NCBI GenBank assembly: GCA_020465985.1
Contig: JAANYP010002342.1
Location: 197,470 to 261,469 of the forward strand
DNA from: Centrapalus pauciflorus
Lineage: Eukaryota > Streptophyta > Magnoliopsida > Asterales > Asteraceae
Direction: 5' to 3'
Length of the DNA: 64,000 nt
The translations under genes were made by a program, and so were the position numbers. Positions within the stretch are counted from its first letter, which is position 1; each line of letters opens with the position of its first letter. The notes below the pieces were generated by a model. The model was not told where the DNA came from. It was given only the letters and a program-made list of their open reading frames with translations, and did no database searches. Shown here piece after piece: positions 23,730 through 33,546 of this stretch.

Positions 23730-26315
23730 TTAAAACTGTGAAAGTTTCTGCCTTATAGCTTTTATGTATTCTCTCTTTAACTCCTCTTTATCACATTCAA
23801 TCTTTATAGAGCTCATTTGGAGTAGCCATGCTTTTGGCAAATCAAGGAATTCAAAACTATAGAATCTGTTGGATCTGTCTGCAAGCTTGAGTCTATATCT
23901 CATAGAGTTTGCATATAAATCAACCTGTACAATCTTCATTTCCTTGGCAGCTTCAATATCCACTCTGGTGGATTCTGGATCAAAAATGCTCCTGAGATCT
24001 TTTAAATTTGTCTGAACCCATACAATTGGTGACCTAGAGTGACTGGCAGTCCTAATATTATGCATTTGTGTCAGCTCATCTCTAGTCATTCTTTGAACTA
24101 GTTGGATTAGCCTCTTGTACTCTTCCTCTGGACCAGCTTCTCTTTTGATTAGAAAATGATATACTAAATCAACGTCATCCATTGACTTGGCATGCCAGTA
24201 AGTAATTGGAGGTTTGGAGAGGTCATGCTGATCAAGGGTCTTTTCAATATCCATAGCCTTTTGCAATTGTTGGTCAAACAACACTCTCTTTACTCGATCA
24301 AACTTTGCTTGTTGGATAGTTTCAGGTTGAGGATCATCAGCAACAGTTTGAGAGAGGTCTTGTGGATCTTGGACTTGTTGGGAGGCTTTGGAAGCTTTTT
24401 CTTTTTCTTTTTCTCTGTCATATAAAGCCTGAAGCTTCTCTGTTGACCAAGATTGAGCAATAACCTTAGATACACCAGCTGTTGCAGAGAAATTGATCAA
24501 AAATCTTCTGTGTTCTGCCTTTGAAGGCCCTGTTGGCCTTTTCTTCTTTTTCTGGCTTTCTTTGACCACAAACCCTCTTAGGTAATCTCCTAAGGTTTCA
24601 TCATCTCCCATTGGTTCCGGGGCTTGCTAGTCTAAGATCTGATCTTGTTCTTCTGCCAACCTTCTGGCCAATTCAGCATCATGAGCAAGTTCGGCTTCTT
24701 TAGAAATAAATTTGATCTTCGGAGGCTCAATCAGAATGCCCTTTCCCTTGTCTGTGGAAGCTGACACTATGGCTTGGACAGCTGGGGCAGGAGCTTGAGT
24801 ATCTTCTTTGATAACCACTCCACTTGATTTAATAGGAACAGCTTGAGCATCTAGACTAACAGCTTGAGAACCTGTTGGGACTGTTAGCCTAGAAACTGAA
24901 GCTGTTGTTGGTGAAGTTAAAGCTGTTTGGACTGGAAGTGGGATCTCCTGATTCTCCCCCTTTTTGGATGCATTGGTTTGAACAGGGGGACCAAAAACCT
25001 TTTCAAGTAGGGTTTGAACCATTTTCTCGAGCTGCACAATCTTGTTTCCATATAACTTCAACCCAAGCTGAAACTGGGCAATTTTTTGTGGTTGGACTGT
25101 TGTGAGTTGTTGCAGAGCAGTGATTTGTGAACCCTGTGCAGCAATTATGGACTTGTAATGTTCCAAAATGGCTATAACAGGTTTCAGTTGTTGATCCGTC
25201 AATGCCATAAGTTGCAGACTAGCCTCAAGATCTTCAAATGATAGTAGGATTTGAGATCTATCACTGGCATCAATTCCAGAAGTAGAAACATCTGGGCCCC
25301 TTTGTTCTTGGTATTGAGGACTTCCAGAAGGTGCATGCACACCCTCTGTTGCCATGGGTGTGGTCTTAGTGATGTTGGTACTGTCCTGTGCCCCTTGTGC
25401 AGAGACATCAGTAGCAATAGCCACAAAGCCCATATGAACATCCTCAGATGGGATGTTCACCTCCAAATTGAGGGTGGGAGTGTCCTCAATGGGTTCCCTA
25501 TCGATATTCTGTGCAAGAGTGTCCTCTTGCACAAAGCTATTTGGCTCTGGGTTTTGGACAAGGGACGAAGGAGCTCCTACAACCCTTTGTCGTTTATATA
25601 TTTTTAGTGATGGGGCTGGGGAGGTATGTATAGTGGAAGGAGCAGAAGTAGTATTTGTATCATGAGGAGGGGGTTCGAATCATGGGGGTGAAGCAGTGAT
25701 ATTGGGCTGAGACTGCTCAGGATCCTTTCCTCTGTTTCTTGGATGGACATCCTGCATTGCATGAGGCAAAGGGACATCCACACTGTGAAAATTGGCACTT
25801 GGTTTTAAAAGTCTTTTAATAGTAGGTAAAGAGTGCCTATGGGAAACATGTATCCTTTTATGTACTTTAAAAGAGTTGCAAGATTTTGCAATTATTTCTG
25901 CCAAAAACTGTGGATATATAAAAAATTTCCCATTCTTTAAGGCATGATGCCTTAACATTCCTTGAAAAATCATGTTAGAAAAATTGAACTGTTGGCCTGT
26001 GGATAAGCACACTAAAGCAGTGGCAATATTAGAAGAAAATTCAGACCAACCAGTCCTTTTTGGGCTTAAGCACTGCTGAATAATATGTACAAGATATTTC
26101 CATTTAGGACCAAAATGTGCTTTATAGAAGGTAAAAGAATCTGTTGGGCCCCTATACCCTATTTCAAACAGACCTTAATGTAAAGCAGTAAGGGAGAGAT
26201 TAGATATACCAGTGGCATCTTGAAGATGCATATGTTGTCGTATAGTCTCCTCGGTGATGGTAATGGGATTACCATCAATGGTGGATGCAAAAGAAGTGAC
26301 TCCCTCATGGGTATT
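23730..26315 (-). pseudogene. ORF3 of element B, main part
   Basis: In sense direction this is everything after the N insertion point. It includes FNFSNMIFQGMLRHHAL (about 25940-25990), a Pro/Ser-rich linker with a basic IYKRQR cluster near 25590, coiled-coil-like sequence (LEASLQLMALTDQQ, about 25210-25260) and a C-terminal domain (24611 down to 23730) with RREAGPEEEYKRLIQLVQRM. Stops occur at 25680 and 24627, the latter shared with A. Apart from these the frame is long and well kept, ending at TAA 23730. It begins at 37290, beyond N. Confidence 0.8.
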
Positions 26316-26983
26316 TGTTGGGAAATAGTTTAAGTACATTCAAGCTGTTAGTTTAGACTTCTCAGACTGTTAGTAGATTTTACATGTAAATACAAAGTTC
26401 ATGCTGCTAGTTGAAGAAACTCGAGCTGCCAGTGTAAAAGTTCAAGCTGCCAGAGCAAAACAACTCAAGCTGCTCAGTTCATGCTGTCAAGAGATTCAAG
26501 CTGCTCAACAGTTTCAGAAACAGAAAGTGCTGATTTTCAGGAAACGATATCTACATGAAGATTCCAGCATATCTACTATCAGAAAAATCATAATTCGTCA
26601 AGGAAACATATCAAGAAGCAATATAAATACAGAGAATAGGTCGTTCTATTGTGTAGGAGTTTCTGCATATTTTGAGTCTGTAATTGCTTTGTTGATTAAG
26701 TTTTCTTAAGCCTCTAAGGTTGTAAAATCCTAAGAACAGTCTGTGTTCTTCATCTAATCAAACAGATTAGAGGTGATTGTAATTGATGAATTCAGCAATA
26801 CAAACAGTCTTGATTAATTCCTGTGTGTTTATTTATTATTGATTCTGAAAGTTTTTGTTAAAATAATTAAGTGTTATTCCGCAAACTTCTTGATTAAACT
26901 TTGATTCAAAGCAAGATTATTGATTTATACTCTGATAAGTTCAAATCAGTTAGTCTTGGTAATTCATATTTTAGATCCTGTCA
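26316..26983 (+). repeat. 5' LTR of element N
   Basis: 668 bp, TGTTGGGAAATAG to GATCCTGTCA. The TATA box TATAAATAC is at 26622-26630, so the RNA start should lie near 26655. Between about 26335 and 26515 the U3 holds roughly eight words of the type CAAGCTGYYAG or CTCAAGCTG. Confidence 0.96.
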
Positions 26984-26985
26984 AG

Positions 26986-26997
26986 TGGTATCAGAGA
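26986..26997 (+). other. Primer binding site of element N
   Basis: TGGTATCAGAGA starts two bases after the LTR and matches the initiator-Met tRNA site in 11 of 12 bases; the last base is A where C is usual. Confidence 0.93.
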
Positions 26998-27090
26998 CAG
27001 GTTTGTCAAACCAGGTTATTCAAATCAGGTTTTTCAAACCAGGTTACTCTTTGTTTTTTCAAAGTCAAAAACTTTTTTTATCTTTTTACA

Positions 27091-29717
27091 ATGGAATTTG
27101 AAAATAGCAGCAGTGGATCTGGGCAAGGACTCAAAGTGCCTATGCTCAAGCCCACTGAGTTTGAGATGTGGAAACTCAGGATTCAACAGCATATTCAATT
27201 CATTGATTATGCCATATGGGAAGCTGTTGAATTCCCTCCTGTAGTTGATCCAGAACTTGATGATGAGGGAAAACCAGTCAAAACTCCTCCAAAAACTGAA
27301 CTTGAAAGGAAGGCTAGAATGAATGAAGTGAAAGCACTCACACTATTACAAATAGCCATTCCTAATGCTTATCAACATCAGTTCAAAAAGTTTTATACTG
27401 CTCACTCTCTTTGGAATGCCTTAGAGAAGAGGTTTGCTGGTAATGCAGTACCAAGAGAAATCAAAAAGACCTCTTGAAACAGCAGTATGAAAACTTTTCT
27501 GGTGGCAAGAATGAAAACCTCACTCAAATCTTTGACAGGTTCAACAAACTGATAAGTGAACTGGAAAGTGCAAAGGTCAATCTGGATCAAGATGAAGTCA
27601 ACAGAAAGTTTCTCAGATCTCTTGGAGAAGAATGGACAGTCTATGCTGCACAATGGAGAACAAAAGACACTCTTGATGAGATAGAATTGGATGATCTGTA
27701 TAACAGTTTAAGAGTGTTTGAGACTGAGATTGATGCTAAAAAGAAATCTTTTTCTTATAATCACAATACTGCTCTTCTATCTTCTGAAAAATCTAATAAC
27801 TGTGATTCTTTCTCAGGTGGTGATGGCAACTCTGCTGAAACTCACTATGAGGCCTTTGTTGCCAATGATGGATTATTTGCTCTAAATGTTGAAGACTTGG
27901 AACAAATTCATCCAGATGATCTTGAAGAGATGGATTTAAAGTGGCAACATGCAATGCTGACCATGAGGGCCAAAAGATTTCTGAAAAGAACTGGTAGGGC
28001 CAACTTTCAAGCCAAGACAGAAGGCAAACCATCTTTTGATAAATCAAAAGTGGAATGCTATAAATGCCATAAGCTTGGTCACTTTGCCAGAGAATGTAGA
28101 TCTCAAGGTCAACAGCCATCAAGGACTTCACAGCCCATCCAAGCGTCATCATCAACAGCACTTGTCTCTCAAGAAGACAATGTGTTTGACTGGAGTGATC
28201 AGACAGAGGAAGAATTTCAAAATCAAGCACTTATGGCAGAAACATCAAATGTCTCCTCCACTGAACTACCATCTGAGGTAAATTCTAAGCTCTGCTCTCA
28301 ATCATGCAAAAATATGGTTAAAAAGTACAGAGATCATAATGAGAGCATGTGCAAAACTCTAGCTAAGATGGAAGAAAGGAGATATGAATACATGCAAGCC
28401 ATAGAAGATCTGGAAAAACAGATCAATGATTATAAGGACAATGAGATTCAAATGGGTTATGATAGAACCTATCATGAGTGGGAGAAAAAGGAGCTAAACA
28501 AGAAAATAGAATCTCTAAATAAAAAGGTAGAAGAGACTGAACAAAAGGTGTTTGAGGCTAATAAGAAGGTAGAATCTGTTAACATAGATCTAGGAAACTT
28601 CAAGTTAGCAAATCAAAAGCTAGAACACCTAATGGAAGTTCAATTCAAAGATAGAGTGAAATCTCAGGTCAATCCCAAAGAAGGAATAGGATATAAAGCT
28701 ACTCCACCTCCATACAATAACAAGTACATTCATCCAATGTGTGAGGTTGCTGATAGACTTGTCAATGAACCACTAGATGAGTCTATGACTATTGTAGATC
28801 CTATCCTTGATAACAGTCCTGAATTAAAAGAAGATAAGAGTCAAAATAGAGACTGTGACACAAAGAGTGCACCCATAGAAGTCCAAGCTCCCAGTAAGAA
28901 AGGAAAAGAGAAGATGAGTGTATGCAATGCTACTCCACAAGTTTCTGTACATTCTAACTGTAACACTGCATCTTCATCAAAAGGAACTAAAAGAGGTAAA
29001 ACTGTTTCTATCTGCACATGCCAAAAGCATGGTGTTTAAAAGTTTCCTAAACAACAGCAGGTAAGAGGAAACCAGAGAAACAAGAACCAGAAATTGACAG
29101 AAAAGTCTGGTGTTCCAATTCAAACTGTCAAAAGATGCTTTCACTGTGGAAGGAAGAATCACTTAGCCAAGGATTGTTTTTACAAACCAGCTGTTGCAAA
29201 ACAGACTGTGCATCACACAAAATCAAATCCTAATCAGGCAAAGCACTCAAAAGTGAAACCTTCCACAGCAGCTCCAAAGAAAAAAGTTGATCACAGATTC
29301 TCAAAATTTAATAAAAAACATTCCACACATCAAAAACAAGTTTTGGCAAAGCCTAAATCAAGTTTTAAACAAATGTGGTGTGTCAAGGACAAATCTGTTG
29401 CTCAAACTGCTAATGCAAAAGATCAGACTGCTAAGTCAAAATCTGATGCTGTTAGTGCAAAAACTGAAACTGTTAGCACTACAAACACAGCTCAAGCTGC
29501 TGGGCATCAATCTGGAGCTGCTAGTGAATTATCTGAGACTGTCAGAAGAAAAGATGATCAAATTAGTTGGATACCTCATATTATCACTAAATACTCTCCA
29601 AAGACTCCATCAGTTGATCTCACTAAATATAAGAAGTCAAAAACAGTTTTTAGTTATGTCAATGTACAAGGCCAACCCAAAACCAATTTGGTTTGGGTTT
29701 ACTCCACTACTAACTAA
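27091..29717 (+). pseudogene. gag of element N, with one frameshift and one stop
   Basis: ATG at 27091 (MEFENSSSGSGQG). The order is Gag N-domain (LKPTEFEMWKLRIQQ), Gag core, zinc knuckle 1 CYKCHKLGHFARECR (about 28054-28100), a coiled coil (about 28330-28660), zinc knuckle 2 CFHCGRKNHLAKDC (about 29137-29180), and a conserved end VWVYSTTN with stop TAA at 29715. Comparison with A shows a one-base loss near 27443 that changes frame, and a stop at 29037 where A has Gln. Gag packages the RNA into cytoplasmic particles; this copy cannot make a full Gag. The codon-phase analysis of its GTAAG site at 29061 is given under the candidate intron. Confidence 0.92.
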
Positions 29718-29733
29718 GCTGTTATTTGTGCAG
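29061..29733 (+). other. Candidate intron linking gag to pol in frame
   Basis: The donor is CAG/GTAAGA at 29060/29061. The acceptor end has CTAACTAAG (branch-point-like, overlapping the gag stop), a T-rich tract and TTTGTGCAG/GG at 29733/29734. The donor falls after a complete gag codon and the acceptor before a complete pol codon, so removal of 673 nt joins ...KQQQ to GNHRS and solves the frame difference between gag and pol. It would remove zinc knuckle 2 and the gag stop. Both sites and both phases are conserved in A (676 nt, 9151 down to 8476). Inferred from sequence; no RNA evidence is available. Confidence 0.5.
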
Positions 29734-32700
29734 GGCAACCACAGGTCTCCTCATAGATCAAGATGGCATCTGGACAGTGGATGCTCCAGGCGCATGACAG
29801 GCAATTCTGAATGCTTGTCAAATTTCAAAGGTTTTGATGTAGGTTTTGTTGCATTTGGAGGCAACTCAAAGGGAGGTAAGGTTACATGTAAAGGTACTGT
29901 TAATGCAGGTAACATGAGATTCCATGATGTTCTGTATGTTGAACAGCTTAAGTACAATTTATTGAGTGTCTCTCAAATCTGTGACAAACAAAACATTGTT
30001 CTGTTCACAGATTCTGAGTGCATTGTTCTTTCAAAGGATTTCAAAGTTCCTGAAAATCTTGTTTTACTTAGAACACCAAGAAAGGACAATGTTTACTGCC
30101 TGGACACAGATCTTTTACCGACGTCAAATACTTTAAGCTGTTTAATATCCAGAGCATCATCAAATGAGTCTGCTCTTTGGCATAGAAGGATGTGTCACAT
30201 GAACTTCAAGTCCATGAATGCTTTAGTTAAAAAGAATCTGGTAAGAGGATTACCACAAAAGGAGTTCATTTGTGATGATCATTGTGTAGCATGTCTTAAA
30301 GGTAAGCAACACAAAACTTCTCATAAGACCAAAGAAGTAAATTCAATTTCATCTGTTCTTCAGTTGCTACATATGGATCTATTTGGTCCAACATCTGTTT
30401 TGAGTTTGAATAAAAGGGCATACTGTTTAGTCATTGTTGATGATTTCACCAGATTTACTTGGGTATACTTTCTTAGGTCCAAAGATGAAACTGCTGAGCT
30501 AGTTAAGTCTTTTGTCCTTAAGATAGAAAACCAATCCAATTCCAAAGTTAAGGTGATAAGATCAGACAATGGAACTGAATTTAAAAATCACATTCTAAAC
30601 AGTTTTTGTGAGTCCAAAGGCATTGCTAGACAATATAGTGCACCAAGAACACCACAGCAAAATGGTGTAGCTGAAAGAAAGAACAGAACATTAATTGAGG
30701 CTGCTAGAACAATGCTAGCTGATTCAAATCTGCCAATGACTTTCTGGGCAGAAGCTGTTAATACAGCCTGTTATGTTCTAAATAGGGTTCAAGTAGTTCA
30801 ATCACAAGGGAAAACTCCCTATGAGTTATTCCATAACAGAAGTCCCCTAATAGCTTTCTTCAAGCCCTTTGGATGCCCATGTACTATCCTTCACACTAAG
30901 ACTCACTTAGGGAAGTTTGAAAGTAAGGCAGAAGAAGGATTCTTTGTAGGATACTCAACTCAAAGCAAAGCCTATAGAGTATACAACAGTGTGTCTAAAA
31001 CAATTGAAGAAAGTGCCAATGTTGAGTTTAATGAAAATACTGCTAATATCAAAGGCACTGGTCCTGATTGGTTGTTTGATTTAGATTCACTAACAAATTC
31101 TCTGAGCTTTGTTGAGTATACTGCAGAAGCTGATGCATACAGGGTTGAAGCTGCTAACACGAATTCTCATGCTGCCAATACAATTTCTCATGCTGTTGGC
31201 ACAAAGTTTCAGACTGCTGCAGATTCAACAAGTTGGGATGATTTCACCACTCTACCACTTCTGTCATGTGATCCTCCAGGGGTCCTGAATGCTCTACTTA
31301 ATGCAAATCCAGACACTGAAGTGCCATTCCCAAGTCCTGACAGTACAGCTCCAACACAAAAGGAAACAGTCCCAGTTTCTAGGCTAGCAGTCCCAACAGC
31401 TTCTGAAGCTGTTAGCCTAGAAACTCAAGCTGTTCCAGAAACTGAACCATTCACTGGTTCTGATGGAGATGATACAAACCTTGGAACTTCTTTTCAAACA
31501 GAGAGAGAGCCCACACTAAGAGTTCACAAGTATCACCCTCTCAATCAAATACTGGGTGATCCAAGCACTCCTGTTCAAACAAGGAAAATGGTTCACAATG
31601 AGACTGCTGCTGCTGAACAAGCAGTTTCAGAATTCAGTCTAGCTGCTTTTGAACATGCCTGTTTTATGTCTCAACTAGAACCCAAAAAGGCATCAGAAGC
31701 ACTAAAAGATTCATCCTGGATTGAAGCCATGCAAGAAGAGCTTTTACAGTTCAAAATTCAGAATGTATGGACTCTGGTGGATCTTCCTAAAGGAAAAAGA
31801 GCAATAGGTACAAGATGGGTGTTCAGAAACAAGAAGGATGAGAGAGGGATAGTCATCAAGAACAAAGCAAGACTAGTAGCACAAGGGTACACTCAAGAAG
31901 AGGGAATAGATTATGATGATGTCTTTGCTCCAGTAGCAAGAATTGAAGCCATCAGACTATTTCTAGCATATGCAAGTTTCAAAGGATTTAAAGTGTATCA
32001 AATGGATGTTAAGTCTGCTTTCCTGTATGGGACAATTGAAGAGGAAGTATATGTGTGTCAACCTCCTGGTTTTGAAAACTACAAGTATCCAGACAGGGTG
32101 TACAAGCTAGACAAAGCTCTCTATGGTCTTCACCAAGCCCCCAAAGCATGGTATGACACACTGTCATCATATCTTCTACAGAATGGATTCAAGAGAGGCA
32201 CTCTGGACAAAACACTCTTCACTAAATCCATCAAAGCTGAGATTCTACTTGTCCAAATCTATGTTGATGAAATCATCTTTGGCTCAACTAATGATTGTTT
32301 GTGCAAAGAATTTGAGGCCCTAATGCACAAAAAGTTTCAAATGAGTTCAATGGGGGAACTCACATTCTTTCTAGGGCTGCAGGTTAAACAGAAGCCTACT
32401 GGTCTATTCATAAGTCAATCAAAGTATGTCAAAGACATATTGGAAAAGTTTGGCTATCAAGACACAAAGGTTGCAAGCACTCCAATGGATCCTCATAAAC
32501 AGCTCCATACAGACAAAGATGGCATAGATGTGGATATTCATCTATACAGATCCCTTATAGGATCTCTCATGTATCTAACATCTTCAAGACCTGATATTAT
32601 GTTTGCTGTCTGTGTGTGTGCTAGGTTTCAATGCTCTCCAAAGGATTCTCACTTGGTTGCTGTTAAGAGAATCTTTAGATATCTTAAAGGCCAACCACAT

Positions 32701-33204
32701 TTAGGTCTATGGTATCCTAAAGACTCTCCTTTTGAACTAACTGCTTATTCTTACAGTGACTATGGTGGATGCAACATTGACAGAAAATCCACAACTGGTG
32801 GATGTCAATACTTAGGAGCAAGACTAGTCTCTTGGCAATGCAAAAAGCAAACAACTGTCTCCACATCATCCACTGAAGCAGAATACGTAGCAGCTGCAAG
32901 CTGCTGCTCCCAGGTAATGTGGATCCAAAATCAGCTAAGAGACTATGGTATGAATTTCTTATCCACTCCTATTTATATTGACAATTCAAGTGCAATTAGC
33001 ATTGTGCAAAACCCAGTGAAATTCCCAAAAACCACGCATATAGAAATCAGGTTTCACTTCATCAGAGATTGTAATGAAAAGAAGTTAATCCAAGTTACCA
33101 AAATACATACAGATGATCAGCTAGCTGATCTATTTACAAAACCTTTTGATGTGGGAAGGTTCACCTTCCTAATATCAAATATTGGTATGGTAAACATGGA
33201 TTAA
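29734..33204 (+). CDS. pol polyprotein of element N (PR-IN-RT-RNase H)
   Basis: Open for 1156 codons from the acceptor-like site; the frame is also open upstream to 29287, overlapping gag. No obvious ATG start; translation would need splicing or frameshifting. Numbered from 29734: protease DSG at residue 14; integrase finger H150, H155, C184, C187; integrase catalytic D215, D278, E314, a perfect D-D-35-E spacing; a long variable linker (about 420-620); RT from about 678, with KSAFLYG and the active-site box YVDE at 843-846; RNase H with D1009, E1048 and D1083, ending NIGMVNMD. The usual RT box is YVDD, so residue 846 is Glu in place of a catalytic Asp (GAA at 32269); A, D and C all have YVDD. 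The enzyme is probably inactive in DNA synthesis. Confidence 0.9.
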   Translation, partial: GNHRSPHRSRWHLDSGCSRRMTGNSECLSNFKGFDVGFVAFGGNSKGGKVTCKGTVNAGNMRFHDVLYVEQLKYNLLSVSQICDKQNIVLFTDSECIVLSKDFKVPENLVLLRTPRKDNVYCLDTDLLPTSNTLSCLISRASSNESALWHRRMCHMNFKSMNALVKKNLVRGLPQKEFICDDHCVACLKGKQHKTSHKTKEVNSISSVLQLLHMDLFGPTSVLSLNKRAYCLVIVDDFTRFTWVYFLRSKDETAELVKSFVLKIENQSNSKVKVIRSDNGTEFKNHILNSFCESKGIARQYSAPRTPQQNGVAERKNRTLIEAARTMLADSNLPMTFWAEAVNTACYVLNRVQVVQSQGKTPYELFHNRSPLIAFFKPFGCPCTILHTKTHLGKFESKAEEGFFVGYSTQSKAYRVYNSVSKTIEESANVEFNENTANIKGTGPDWLFDLDSLTNSLSFVEYTAEADAYRVEAANTNSHAANTISHAVGTKFQTAADSTSWDDFTTLPLLSCDPPGVLNALLNANPDTEVPFPSPDSTAPTQKETVPVSRLAVPTASEAVSLETQAVPETEPFTGSDGDDTNLGTSFQTEREPTLRVHKYHPLNQILGDPSTPVQTRKMVHNETAAAEQAVSEFSLAAFEHACFMSQLEPKKASEALKDSSWIEAMQEELLQFKIQNVWTLVDLPKGKRAIGTRWVFRNKKDERGIVIKNKARLVAQGYTQEEGIDYDDVFAPVARIEAIRLFLAYASFKGFKVYQMDVKSAFLYGTIEEEVYVCQPPGFENYKYPDRVYKLDKALYGLHQAPKAWYDTLSSYLLQNGFKRGTLDKTLFTKSIKAEILLVQIYVDEIIFGSTNDCLCKEFEALMHKKFQMSSMGELTFFLGLQVKQKPTGLFISQSKYVKDILEKFGYQDTKVASTPMDPHKQLHTDKDGIDVDIHLYRSLIGSLMYLTSSRPDIMFAVCVCARFQCSPKDSHLVAVKRIFRYLKGQPHLGLWYPKDSPFELTAYSYSDYGGCNIDRKSTTGGCQYLGARLVSWQCKKQTTVSTSSTEAEYVAAASCCSQVMWIQNQLRDYGMNFLSTPIYIDNSSAISIVQNPVKFPKTTHIEIRFHFIRDCNEKKLIQVTKIHTDDQLADLFTKPFDVGRFTFLISNIGMVNMD

Positions 33205-33546
33205 TTGGTTTTCATTATTATCGACTCAGTATGCTAATTTAAGGGGGAGACACTGTTCCATTGAAAAGTTGCACAATTTTACACTAACAGCATGAGTCTT
33301 TTCTCATGCTGCTAGTTCATCTTCTCGGACTGCTAGTTATTTTCACTTGATCTGTCAAAGTGTGCAGGGTATTTGGGTAATCTTCAAAATGTGTGCGCGG
33401 GACCCAACCTTTCAAAACATTTAAAGGTCCCGGTTTCGTTCAGTTGTAACTACCAGTTACATATTCTTCTTCCACGGCCTTCTGCTTTCTCTCTGAACGA
33501 ATCACACATTCTTCTTTCAAACCCTAAAACCATCGTTTGTTCATCC
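33205..33546 (+). other. pol-ORF3 spacer of element N, with hairpin and acceptor-like site
   Basis: A purine block AAGGGGGAGA at 33241-33250 may be an internal (central) polypurine tract. A 32-nt inverted repeat is at 33284-33315. TGTGCAG/GG at 33361-33369 could be a 3' splice site for ORF3. Direct CTGCTAGTT words flank the hairpin. Confidence 0.6.

Noticed and set aside
26401..26709. 102-codon open frame in N's LTR (also in the 3' LTR)
   Set aside because: It lies wholly in U3/R sequence, is made of the CAAGCTG words and has no domain; likely chance opening.
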